DNA from: Knoxdaviesia capensis
Lineage: Eukaryota; Ascomycota; Sordariomycetes; Microascales; Gondwanamycetaceae
Length of the DNA: 64,000 bases
NCBI GenBank assembly: GCA_001510575.1
Contig: LNGK01000008.1
Coordinates: 4,288,981-4,352,980, forward strand
Reading direction: 5' to 3'
The notes under the pieces were generated by a model. The model was not told where the DNA came from and did no database searches. It was given only the letters and a program-made list of their open reading frames with translations. Positions 1-10,974 of the stretch are shown here, one piece after another. Position 1 is the first letter of the stretch; the number at the start of each line of letters is the position of its first letter. Made by a program: the position numbers and the translations under genes.

Positions 1-130
1 TAATAGTTATAAATAGTTAGATAGTCTAGATTTATAGGGTTAATAATAGGGGAAAAGAGCGGTAGAAAGGATAACTATTAGAAAAGAAATAGGGTTAGTA
101 AAATAAGAAATAAGACTATTAGTATATAAA

Positions 131-132
131 NN
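131..132. other. Two undetermined bases (NN)
   Basis: The only ambiguous bases noticed in the window. They lie in repeat sequence whose inverted copy (about 1565-1575) reads through without a gap, so this is probably a consensus ambiguity rather than a scaffold gap. Confidence 0.9.
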
Positions 133-545
133 GGGTATAAAGGGGGTATAAAAGCGGGTTAGTCTTAGAATAAGAGGCGGATTAGTAATTAGAATTAAAT
201 AGAATAGGAGAATAGGTAATAAAGGAAGTCCGTAAACGGAGGTAGTAGAAAATAATCGAAAATAGTAGAAATATTAAGACGTTAGTTATCGGAATAGTAA
301 GAGTCTTAGAAATAACTAGAAAAAGTCGTAGAAATAAATAAGTAAAGTCGTAAAATAAAGGAAAAGTCGTAGAAATAAATAGAAATAGGTAGATTAGCTA
401 TTAAATATTTAGTAATAGGACTCGAACCTATTAGTAGTATCCGATAGCTTAGGAGGTATAGGAGAGGCACGCGGGGGGCGTATAAAACGTCGGTAAAGGT
501 AGGGTAATTCGGTGTTTTACCGGAGTAATAGTAGTTAATTAGCTA

Positions 546-549
546 TTAG
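546..549. repeat. Target site duplication of E1, left (TTAG)
   Basis: TTAG immediately precedes the 5' LTR at 550 and follows the 3' LTR at 10343-10346. Joining the flanks across it restores a sequence matching the uninterrupted copy around 1155-1160. It could be read as 5 bp (ATTAG) if the last A of the LTR is counted. Confidence 0.75.
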
Positions 550-832
550 TGTGGATCCCCAATAGGTCAGAGTGTATTGCAATTACGTACAAACGTACAC
601 TAATGCACGTGGATACTGCCCAGCGGTGAGCATTTGGGTGCATATCTATATACACATAAATGCCTTAAAGAGCTAGTAAAAGACCTATAAAAGGCAGACA
701 TCTGCCGCGCTTTCATAGGAAATATCTTAAGATAGAAAAAATTTAAGCTTCCCTTTATATATATTTCTCTATACGTACCTTATAATTATAACTTATTTAT
801 TAGTCCTTTAGACTATATATCTAGGAATCATA
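550..832 (+). repeat. E1 5' LTR
   Basis: About 283 bp beginning TGTGGATCC and ending in a RIP-altered form of the CA end (ATCATA). It matches 10061-10342 in direct and 10665-10947 in inverted orientation. Differences among the three copies are C/T or G/A changes in CpA/TpG context. A TATAAAAG-like box lies near 686-695 and may be the LTR promoter. Confidence 0.85.
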
Positions 833-847
833 AAAAATTAATTTTTT
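832..847. repeat. 16-bp AT palindrome at the LTR-leader junction
   Basis: A perfect palindrome of six A, TTAA, six T sits exactly at the 3' edge of the 5' LTR, where a tRNA primer-binding site would normally be. The same palindrome is present in E2 at 10650-10665. No convincing primer-binding site is visible here. Confidence 0.7.
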
Positions 848-2007
848 ATAAGCGTAATACTTATACTATTAATCTCTTATTAACCTTCCTTTAAAGCCTA
901 ACCGTCGTAATCGACTACCTTTCCTCTAGGTTCGAGTCCTAATCGACACGTAATCGACCGATATCTCGACTTTCCTTTCTTTCAATTTAGAATTCACCTC
1001 CGCCGATAGCTTTGCTGCTTTCCGCCGCGGTAAACCACGAATTGCCTTTCTTTTATAAAAAACCCTTTCTATTCAACCTCCTTTCAGTAACGAAAGCACG
1101 TTGAATAAACATCTTTCAATTTCCTTCTTTTAATTCCGTCCTCACCGAACTAATAGCCAATTAACTACTATTGCTCCGGTGAAACACCGAATTGCCCTAC
1201 CTTTACCGACGTTTTACACGCCTCCCGCGTGCCTTTCCTATACCTCCTAAGCTATCGGATACTACTAATAGGTTCGAGTCCTATTACTAAACATTTAATA
1301 GCTAATCCCTCCATTTTCATTTATTTCTACGACTTTTCCTTTATTTTGCGACTTTACCTATTCATTTCTACGACTTTTTCCAGTCATTTCTAAGACTCCC
1401 ACTATTCCGATAACTAACGTCTTAATATTTCTACCATTTTCGATTATTTTCTACTACCTCCGTTTACGGACTTCCTTTATTACCTATTCTCCTATTCTAT
1501 TTAATTCTAATTACTAATCCGCCTCTTATTCTAAGACTAACCCGCTTTTATACCCCCTTTATACCCCGTTTATATACTAATAGTCTTATTTCTTATTTTA
1601 CTAGCCCTATTTCTTTTCTAATAGTTATCCTTTCTACCGCTCTTTTCCCCTATCATTAACCCCATAAATCTAGACCATCTGACTATTTATGACTATTACG
1701 CTCTAGTTTTCCCTATTTATTCCCTTTCGCTCTCACTTACTATCGGTTTATATCCCTAACCCCCTATTTCCCGGCGAACCTAGACCGCTAATATCCGCTT
1801 TTACGCCGAATGTCGGATAAAGAATAACGTATTCTACGTAAAAGAGATAAAAGCATTACCTATAACCTTAAAGCCTTAAGTAAGGCAAGCGCCACAACTA
1901 ACCCATAAACCGGTAAGTCACCGGTTAAGGAGCTACAACCCCCTACGGAAGTAACCCCCATTACGCATAATCATCGGATAATAATAGGACGAGGGAAAGG
2001 AAAGGCT
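833..2007 (+). other. E1 leader (long 5' untranslated region)
   Basis: About 1.2 kb separate the LTR from the first gag ATG at 2008. No protein frame was recognised. Two tRNA T-arm or B-box-like motifs occur: GGTTCGAGTCC at 929-939, and a complete 5-bp stem with 7-nt loop at 1269-1285. Positions 833-1698 are mirrored by the E2 pieces at 10347-10664 and 1-549. Confidence 0.7.
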
Positions 2008-5000
2008 ATGGATAACGGGATAAATGTTCCACCGGCACAGCCGGCTAGTAGTCCACCGCCTCAACATACCGAGTTTATTACGATCGAGGAATTAAAGCAA
2101 ATAATAAAAGCGCTACTTACGGACCATATAGAGTCCAACTTTAATAGATAAGCGAGAGAGAAAGAGCGTGCCGATAATATAAATACCGTTATTAGCACGA
2201 TAATAGAAAAGCTTCTAGAAAAGCTAATAGACGCTATAAGCCGTAGTAACTCACCAGCCATAGCCATAGCTACCTCATCCTCTTTTCCTACTCCCTCGCT
2301 ATTATTAGCTAGTCCGTAGATAATAGGACCACTATTACCTACCGACCCAGGCAGAAAGAGCCCCCTTTCCAGCGTAACCATAACTAATAACCCGTTATTA
2401 CCTATAACTAGCGTCTAACCGACGAGAAACTAGCCCTCGGTACTACACATCACATTACAAACACCGAGAGGCATAGGTAGTACGGTTCTAGAAAGATAAT
2501 AAGGTTATATATATAGATAAAGAGCATACGATAATAATACATTTCCAACATTTCCTACACTATTCCAACGAATACCCTCACAAACGACACCCCCTAAAGT
2601 AATATTTCAAGCGAAATTACATCTAGGACCTAAAAGCAAACCGTTCACCGATATCAGCATTAACGGCTTTATACCACCATTATAGCTAGCTATTAAAAGA
2701 CGATTCCCAGGCCCTCGTTTAGAAAACGGGAATTTAGCTATCGAAGGTAGTCTAATAAAGCATAATACACCTCTAATAAACGATAAGTACGCTATCGGGT
2801 AGTATTAATACCTCTAAGCGACGTTTCTAGAGCTAATACTCCTATCAGATATTAGTAATAGAGAGGATCGTAAGAAAAACGGTAAAAAAGCTATTAGTTA
2901 GCTATAAAGCGACTACTTAAGCAAGGCAGACTACATAGTTATAGTATAATTAGTACGCATTTAGACCTACTTATATAAATCCATAATTCCATATACGTAT
3001 TAGACGTCTCGAATACTACCGGTAATTAGAGGCGAATTCATACCCCTTTAGCATTTTATTCGACGGTATACCGACATACCGTAGCCTATACTAGTAGAAT
3101 CTATACTAATATTTATCTCTAGTCGCACACTAATATCCACCCCTTCGCGCGTATTCACAGCTCTCGCGTTTAATTATCAGAATAAGTCCGAATATAAAGC
3201 TATCGAGCTTTTAGCTAAAATAGTATAGAATTCCACCGATAACTTACTCGAAACGCATCACATTCAACGTATAGTAGAGGACATTCTACGCTATAATATT
3301 ACGGACTTATAGTATAAGACACGGTAGGATATAACCCCCGATTCTAGTATCCGTACTATAGTTAATACTACCTACTACCTATTAAAGACTAGACAATTAC
3401 ACGCCGCTTAGCTAAATACCGCGCTAAAGACCGAGGAGGAAGGAGAAACGCTATAATTTAGAACCCGTAAAGAAGCACTTAATTACATCACGCAGGATAA
3501 AGACAGAGATAAATCCACGTGTTTCCGATACGGAAAGACAGGTTATTAGGTTCGCAAATATACGGAGCCACGTACTAAGAATAACGATCGACGTTAAAAG
3601 GCGCGCTAGAACACGCGTTTCACGATAAACCGAGGCCGAACGACAGATAATCGCAGTCATTCCCGCGAGCCTCGTAACTATTCTCGAAATACCTCCCGCG
3701 ACCGTAACTATTTACGAAGACCGTCTTAAGACCGAAAGACACACCGTTCCCCCACTCCCTACCCCTCTAGGAATAAAGATAGACTAATAATAGATAAAAG
3801 ATAGCGGAATAATAGGAGAGGGGATAAGAAAACCGCTATTTATAGCATATACCCTACATAGAAAGAAGACTTATCTCCCGAAGGATCTCCCCTCTTAGAA
3901 GCCACGGGCTTAGACGTGGATAATAACTATTTCGCTAACGTTACCTACTATTCTATACCATTTACAATCCCTTCGGTAGAGGAATTAACGTTAATTAGTA
4001 AGATACTAATAAAATAGCCACGACGCGAAGGATACCGTAAACGACACCGCCTCTATACCGGTTCACTAACGAATAACTAACAAACGCCGCTTATAGTGTT
4101 TATCGATACCGGAATAGCTAGCGTATTCGTCTCTAAATCGTACGCCCGTCGCCATTTAGCGCTATACCGGTCCGCTAACCCCCTACGCCTTAGTAGCCTA
4201 GGCGGTAATAGCAGCTTCGCTATTATTAACGATATCGTTATTTCCTTCCGATTAACGACTATTAACGGACTATCCGAAGTTATTTCTATAGTAGCCGGTA
4301 TTATTACCGACGGTGCCTATCCTACTAACTTAACTATCGGCCGAAGCGGAGCTACGAAACTCGGTTACACTAACGCTAATAGCACGATAAAGCTTACACT
4401 CCTACGCGATTCCCCCGTTATTCCATATTTCTACCCTCCCTAGAGACGAGACAATATCGCTATTACCTACACTACCTCTACTACCGATTCTAGTCCGATA
4501 AATATTACCTCTTCCCACGATAATCCTATATCTTTACACGATAAGAACCTCCCTTTACCTCTATCGATATACATTCATAGCATTTTACCCGCGGATCCCG
4601 ATACCTATACCCTCTCCTACATTACCTCCAAATCGTTTCCCTTTATTACGTACCTCTCCGAGTAATAGCATAATAGCACTCCTTTACCCCAATAAACGTT
4701 TCCTAGAACGGCAAATACCGACCGAGTAACTATCGAATTCGACGAAGAGCTATTACCCGAGTATAAGAAGCAACTATTACTTACGAAAGAGCGTACGAAG
4801 CGCGACGCCATTCGCGGTACCCGTATTATTATAGAAAACTAATAGAAGAAGGTAAATACCGAAGCCCTAATAATCATACGAAAGGCCTTCGATAATAACA
4901 CCTTCGTCTTCATTCCACGGCATTTCGATACTAGACCGGACGTAAAGGCCCGCACTTAACATAACATTAAGACCGCTAATACTAAACCTAGATCTCTCCC

Positions 5001-7842
5001 CCTACGCCGCTATAGCCCCTACTAACGTGAAATCATAAAGGAATTCACTAACAAACTACTCTCACTTAGCGTTATTCGATACGCTATTAACTCCCTATAG
5101 TCCGCACCTATACTATTACTACCTAAGAAGCCCCTCCCTAGTAATAACTAGCCGAGATACCGTTTCGTAATTAACTACTACGCGCTAAACGAAGTCACGC
5201 GAAAGGTAGCCTATCTACTACCGAATATTAAGGATTCCCTATAATAGGCCGCCAGATATCGATTCTATACCTTTCTCAACCTTAAAGACGGCTTCTAGTA
5301 GATAGTTATAGACCCCGAGGTAGTGCCAAAGATAGCGTTTTCTACGCCGTTTAGATAATACGAATAGCTTCGCATACCCTTTAGCCTCATAAACGCACCT
5401 ACAACCTTCTAGCGTTTCATAAATAAGGTCCTCGAGCCGGTACGCGCCTTTACCATAGGCCTTTTAGATAATATTTACATTTAAGGTAAGATAATAATAG
5501 AATTAGCCAAGAGAATAGTCGCTATTCTACGCTAATTAAGCCGCTATCGACTATCATTAAACCTTAAGAAGTACGAATAGTTCGTTAAGGAAGGTAAGTT
5601 CCTAAGAATAATTATCTCTATCTATAGTATTCGTCCCGACCCTAAGAAAGTAGCTACCGTCCGCGAAAGACTAGCGCCTACTACTACTACTAAGATCCGT
5701 AGTTTTTTAAATACCACTAGCTATTTACGCCGCTTTATCCCCTACTTCGCATACAAAGCGCGCCCACTCTATAAGTATACCAGAGTAGATAAGCCTAAAG
5801 GTACATAAGTATAGCTAGATAACGAGTTATTACAAGCCTAGCGCGATATTCGCGATACTATAGCCTCCCTCCCGGAGCTACGTAACTACGACTACACACT
5901 CCCATCGGTACTCGAGACCGACGCTTCTAATTATACCGTCGGTACCACGTTATTCTAACTATAGCGCGATTCTAATAATAAACGTAGCGTTTTACGCCCG
6001 GTTACGTACTTCAGCGCCGTTTTATCGAAGACCTAGTAGCGATATAGCGCCCAGGAGAGAGAAATACTTGCCGTTATCATATTATTATAGCATTAGAGGA
6101 GCTAACTAGAGGCCGCCGAGATTACTATCATTACCAACTACGAAACCCTACGCCTTTTCACTACCAAACAGGAATAGCCGGCTAGAATATTACGATTTCT
6201 CGATATAATCGCATACTATAGCGTACGTATTCACTACCGATCCGGTAAGGCTAATATTTTAGCTAATTAGTTATCACGGCCGCGCATAGACATAGCGCTC
6301 GTAACGAATAAGGAGGAAGGGTGCGAAACGAACGATAATAACACGTTAACCAACGTCTTTCCCGCCACTAATAACGAGACCCCCAAACCACCGAACTAAC
6401 GATTTAAGATACGTCTACCGGCGCGACCACCACTAAACGACGCCGAACAGCCTCCGAATAACACTATAAATACCGAATAACCTACGAACGATACGCTAAT
6501 CGCCCCTAATATTAAGAAGTTAGACGACCTTAGATAGCACGACGTCTAGGATATCATTAACTACCTAGAAAATAGCTATCCACTCCCCTATCGTATCCCT
6601 TCGACCTTCGTTTAGGACTATTTCGCTATCTTTTACGGCGAAGTATATACCGTTATTAACCGTATCCTAATAAAGATACTAACGTACGAGGCCTCCGTTT
6701 TAAAAGCCATCAAGGTCTATAAGCTAGAAGGCCATACGCGCGTTAGTACCCTATATACGCTATTAGCTAAACGAGTATAGTATCCCGACTTAATTTTAGC
6801 TACGAATAAGGCCGTTCGACGGTATACGGAATGTTAATTACTATAAAAGCCCCCCGAAGTAACGGAATCGCTACGACCGATACTAACCGCACGACTATTA
6901 GCACGCTAGGGAATAGACTTCACCGGCCGTTTCATTATTAATAGTAAACGGATATAGCTATTAACGGCAGTCGAGTACGCTACCGGCTACGCTATAGTAG
7001 CTATAGACCCTCGTAATAGCACCTTAGCTACTACGAAGTCATTAGTAGCACGCATTTATATAACATTCGGACCGCTAGTCGAGATCATTACCGATAATAG
7101 TACCCCCTTTAACTCCGATAAATTTAGGACCCACCTTACTAACTATAACCCCCCTATATAATAGCATCGCATAACGATATACCATCCACGGACGAATAGC
7201 CGAGTTAAGCGCTTTAACGGGTAAATTAAGCATATCGCCAGCCATCTAGCCGGCGCTAATACTAAAAACCAAGAAGATATCGATTAGCTAATAGTCATTC
7301 CTAAAGCTATACGTATCTACCTAAATAGACCGTAAATAAGTGGCTTTTCCCCGCATTACCTACTTTTCGGCACCAAGCCCCACGATAGCGCCACCTATAT
7401 TACCACGCCATACGAACGGGAGCCTACTATAGACGAAGTTATCGCCTCCTAGTAAGATTTAGCTCGCGAAAGATAGTTATTTAAGACCGTTCGCCTAGCA
7501 TCTAACTCCGTAAAGGCATACCGAATACATATCCGTACTATATTATAGAACGATAAGGCCACGTACCGTATTTTTAGTAAAGGCGACTAGATATTACGAT
7601 ATCGACCGTAAAAACATAAACACAAGCCATTCTACGACAGACCGTAGCTTATTATCGACGTTCATCAGGGTAATACCTATACTCTAGAGTTACCGGGCGG
7701 TTATCGGCTCGATAAACGCCATAATAGGTTCAACCTATTCCTAGCGTACGTCGAGGACGGCTAGCCTATTCGTAGCCTTTAGTATGCTAGTCGTCGCCTT
7801 CTCGAGCTGGATCGCAAGCGTCTATCGTCTATCGGTAGATAG
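2008..7842 (+). pseudogene. E1 gag-pol polyprotein, RIP-inactivated
   Basis: One frame runs from ATG 2008 to a likely terminal TAG at 7840-7842 (about 1944 codons) with no detectable frameshift. Every domain lies in the same frame. A gag CCHC knuckle is at 3520-3561; three of its four zinc ligands now read Tyr. An aspartic protease with a DTG motif lies at about 4096-4443. Reverse transcriptase is at about 5100-5800, where the second Asp of the catalytic pair is now Asn (5470-5472). RNase H lies at about 5900-6190. Integrase spans about 6700-7740: an HHCC-type finger near 6733-6834, the DF-T-G and T-D-N core motifs, the catalytic Glu changed to Lys at 7207-7209, and a GPY/F-like C-terminus. 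In-frame stops are TAG or TAA. The order identifies Ty3/gypsy. Confidence 0.85.
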
Positions 7843-8579
7843 TTGCCTCACCCTATACTATTTCTTTCCTTTTTATTTTTTATCTATTATTTTACTTTTC
7901 CTTTATAATATTTATTCTATAGTTATCCCCTATTTATATCCTAATTCTATTTATATCCTGATTTCCTTTATTCTATTTTTGTTTTTAGTTACGCCTTACT
8001 ATTAAGCTATACTATTTTCCCTTTTTAGAATTTTTCTTTTATTATTCTTTTTTTATTTTACCGCTATTACCGCTAATATTCTACCTTTTATATGCTTTTT
8101 CCGATTTTTTCCCGCGTATTTCCCTACTTTTAACCTATTTTGCTATATTAATGATTGATAGAACGCTCTAGACTTACCGCTACGCCTACACACTATTTTT
8201 TTCTTTTTTCCTTTCTTTATTCCTAATTCCCGCGCTTTACGCTAGCTACCTACATTTACGCGGCCAACTATCGCCCTTTCCTATATTCATGCGACGAAGG
8301 GAGGGGAAGGAGGTACTAATTATACTATCTAATACCGAATAGTATAATACCGCCATAGCACGACATTCTAAATGCCGCGACTAACCTAAACGTCCTTTAT
8401 CCAGCTATCCCTTCCGTCCTCCGGGACCCGCTTTTCTCGGTAACTACCCGGTTTAATAGCTATTAGGACCATATTAGCTAATAGAAGGACCACCATAGCA
8501 CGATAAACGCCGTAACAACCTTACCTTTTACGACAAAAAGCCAAATTCTTTCCTATTTATAATAAATAAAGAAACGAAT
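7843..8579 (+). other. E1 spacer between pol and the accessory ORF
   Basis: AT-rich, RIP-mutated sequence. A T-rich tract lies at about 7860-8110. A 73-codon open stretch at 7784-8005 looks like low-complexity hydrophobic translation of T-rich DNA, not a gene. I see no feature here that I can support. Confidence 0.5.
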
Positions 8580-9582
8580 AGTCATACGACTAACGAAGAA
8601 GCATAAGAAGCTAGCGATCTCTAGCTATAAACGATTTAGAATCAGATAGTTCTTTATCTCTCTCATTACCACCATCTCTTTCCTATCTATCCTTCCTATC
8701 ACTAGCACCATCAATAGCTATTCCACTCACCGAGCCTACTATTCACACTATAAACGACAATAACATCTCTTAATAGCCCACTAATAACAATAACAATAAC
8801 GCTAACAACACTCCATTACCTACTATAGCCGCTATTCCCCCTACCGCTACTCCCGCTACGAACGCACCGCGCGTTACCGCTATAGTCGGAGCCGTCGAGC
8901 CGATTCCGTATACCCGATGCGTGCTAAGACGTATCGAATACCCAGGCATTCTCTACTATCGACACGTCATTAATAACGTCGTGTAGAACACTTATACCGA
9001 ATGCTATAACTATTAGGCTAATTACCGGGTACCCGGCAACACATCGGCCGAAATAGATACCTTTATAGATACCGATAAGAACTAGATTAATACGCTAAGC
9101 ACGTAAACCCGAGCGCTACGGGATATCGCCGTAGCTAAATATATACTCGTCTATAATAGGGACTCTACAGCCGCTAATCGGAAGTTAAATAGCGCGGAAT
9201 TTAATAACGCGAGCCGTTTTATTAACATAGTAGCTATCTAATATACCTTCGAGGGACACCTCGCACCCATTTAACCGACTATTACACGCCTACGGCGTGC
9301 GGCTTTAGCGCTAGCCCCGACCTCGGCATACCTATTACCTCTCTTTTCGGCTGCCGAGGCCGCTGAAATTAATACTATTAAGGGAGGACCCCCGCTAGTG
9401 CCTACTCCGCTAGTAGTAGCACCCGTTATACTAGCCGTTATAGCACCAATGCCAGCCGGTAGAGCCGCCGTTACACCGGCAATACTAGTATTTACGCCGA
9501 TAGCTATACCAATAGCAGCTGCCGCCATCGTAATAGCACCCCCTTTCCCTAACGCCCCGGTCCCCGCTACCTTTATAGCTTA
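8580..9582 (+). pseudogene. E1 accessory ORF between pol and the 3' LTR
   Basis: A second frame, apart from a few RIP-type TAG/TAA codons, can be followed from about 8580 to TAA at 9580-9582. It has a Ser/Leu-rich and Asn-rich N-terminal part, and a region at about 8915-9040 with surviving Cys at 8918-8920 and near 9001, plus several Tyr and His spaced like a former Cys cluster. A charged, probably helical section (about 9050-9270) and a Pro/Ala/Val-rich tail (about 9380-9580) follow. The position is that of env or other accessory genes in Ty3/gypsy elements, but I see no signal peptide or membrane protein. The true start is unclear and the function is unknown. It could instead be a captured host gene fragment. 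Confidence 0.55.
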
Positions 9583-10060
9583 ATTCCTAGGCGTAACGCC
9601 CGCCTACATTAACTAATAATAGGCAGACGAGTTACGTAATCGCTACCTATATAGCATAGTGTAAGCCGTTACTATCCGACTAGGTATCGTAGTGTTCTTA
9701 ATCCCCCCTAATACCATCTAATACTAAGGCATTTATATCGTTAGACGGATAAAACGGTGCCTATAGCTACCCGAAACGCTATGAATAGGAAGTTCCCCTT
9801 TATTATGCTAGATGCCTATTTTCCTATCGATTACTATTATTATTCCTATCTAACCGCTATTTAGACTCGCTTTATATCATATTTCTTTCTGTACGCTTAG
9901 AAAAGTCGAAAAGGATAAAAAAAGAGGACCCCTAGAAAAACATAAAAATAATTAAAAACCGCTCGTAGTACGAGCATAAAATCATATAAAGGGAAGTCCT
10001 TTTAATATCCTTTACTAGTTAAAGGTAGATCGCGGACGATCTAGTTAAGAAAGGGGATCT
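9583..10060 (+). other. E1 3' untranslated region with polypurine tract
   Basis: Noncoding RIP-mutated sequence. A purine run at 10047-10057 (AAGAAAGGGGA) sits directly before the 3' LTR and fits the plus-strand priming tract of LTR retrotransposons. Nothing else is recognisable. Confidence 0.6.
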
Positions 10061-10342
10061 TATGGATCCCTAATAGGTCAGAGTATATTACAATTACGTA
10101 TAAACGTACACTAATACACGTGGATACTACCTAGCGGTGAGCATTTGGGTGCATATCTATATGCACACAAATGCCTTAAAGAGCTAGTAAAAGACCTATA
10201 AAAGGCAGATATCTGCCGCGCTTTCATAGGAAACATCTTGAGATAGAAAAAATTCAAGCTTCCCTTTATATATATTTCTCCATACGTGCCTTACAATTGT
10301 AACTCATTTGTTAGTCCTTTGGACTATATATCTAGGAATCAC
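10061..10342 (+). repeat. E1 3' LTR
   Basis: A direct copy of 550-832. It begins TATGGATCC (RIP form of TGTGGATCC) and ends GGAATCACA, then TTAG. Its 5' half has lost more CA/TG than the 5' LTR, while its 3' half has lost fewer. The two LTRs are therefore mosaics of RIP damage. Confidence 0.85.
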
Positions 10343-10346
10343 ATTA
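10343..10346. repeat. Target site duplication of E1, right (TTAG)
   Basis: Matches 546-549. Sequence to the right resumes the E2 leader exactly where 1-549 leaves off, as judged against 1155-1160. Confidence 0.75.
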
Positions 10347-10947
10347 GTTTAGTAAGGACGGAATTAAAAGAAGGAAAATAAAAGATATTTATTTAACGTG
10401 CTTTTATTATTAAAAGGAGGTTAAATAGAAAGGTTTTTTATAAAAAGGAGGGTAATTCGTAGTTTACCGCGGCGGAAAGTAGTAAAGCTATCGGCGGAGG
10501 TAAATTCTAAACTAAAAGAAAGGAAAGTCGAGATATCGGTCGATTGCGTGTCGATTAGGACTTGAACCTAGAGGAAAGGTAGTCGATTACGACGGTTAAG
10601 CTTTAAAGGAAGGTTAATAAGAGATTAATAGTATAAGTATTACGCTTATAAAAAATTAATTTTTTATAATTCCTAGATATATAGTCTAAAGGACTAATAA
10701 ATAAGTTATAATTATAAGGTACGTATAGAGAAATATATATAAAGGGAAGCTTAAATTTTTTCTATCTTAAGATATTTCCTATAAAAGCGCGGTAGATATC
10801 TACCTTTTATAGGTCTTTTACTAGCTCTTTAAGGTATTCGTATGTATATAGATATATACCTAAATGCTTACTACTAGGTAGTATCCACGTGTATTAGTAT
10901 ACGTTTATACGTAATTGCAATACACTCTGACCTATTAGGGATCTATA
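10347..10947 (-). mobile_element. E2: 5' LTR and leader part B
   Basis: An inverted copy of 550-1155. The LTR occupies 10665-10947 (minus strand, 283 bp) and the leader 10664-10347. The leader continues across the E1 insertion into 549-1. E2 is thus a minus-strand member of the same Ty3/gypsy family, with its body beyond the left edge. It lies directly against the 3' end of the copia element. Confidence 0.82.
10665..10947 (-). repeat. E2 5' LTR
   Basis: The reverse complement begins TATAGATCC and ends GGAATTATA, RIP-altered forms of the ends seen in E1. The gypsy-family sequence shows that this is not the 3' LTR of the adjoining copia element, despite its position. Confidence 0.82.
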
Positions 10948-10974
10948 TTATTACCTTCCTTATACTCCCCGTTA

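Larger units (their letters stand above)
1..549 (-). mobile_element. E2: interrupted Ty3/gypsy copy, leader part A
   Basis: This stretch is the reverse complement of about 1158-1698, the leader of element E1. Read on the minus strand it continues the leader that starts beside the LTR at 10665-10947. It is therefore a piece of a second copy of the same family (E2), cut in two by E1. Where the copies differ, this one mostly has TA where E1 keeps CA or TG, so it is the more heavily RIP-mutated and probably older copy. The rest of E2 lies beyond the left edge of the window. Confidence 0.8.
550..10342 (+). mobile_element. E1: full-length RIP-inactivated Ty3/gypsy retrotransposon
   Basis: The element is about 9.8 kb, bounded by direct LTRs (550-832 and 10061-10342) and a TTAG duplication. 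Layout: 5' LTR, an unusually long leader of about 1.2 kb, a single gag-pol frame (2008-7842), an extra ORF (about 8580-9582), a purine tract and the 3' LTR. Protease, reverse transcriptase, RNase H and integrase follow the Ty3/gypsy order, with integrase last. Stops are mainly TAG and TAA, as expected from CAG, TGG and CAA under RIP. It is inserted in opposite orientation inside a relative (E2). It is certainly inactive. Confidence 0.88.

Noticed and set aside
1261..1290. A functional tRNA gene
   Set aside because: Only a T-arm is convincing. No matching acceptor, D-arm and anticodon arm could be assembled in the RIP-mutated surroundings.
7784..8005. 73-codon hydrophobic frame after pol
   Set aside because: It starts inside the last codons of pol in another frame and translates a T-rich tract; most likely chance.
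551..10945. A giant DNA transposon with 600-bp terminal inverted repeats
   Set aside because: The inverted repeats are explained by the gypsy LTR plus leader in two orientations, with E1 nested in E2 and its own TTAG duplication.
10665..10947. Interpretation as the 3' LTR of the copia element
   Set aside because: The sequence matches the LTRs of the gypsy element E1, not a separate family. It fits better as the 5' LTR of the interrupted gypsy copy E2.
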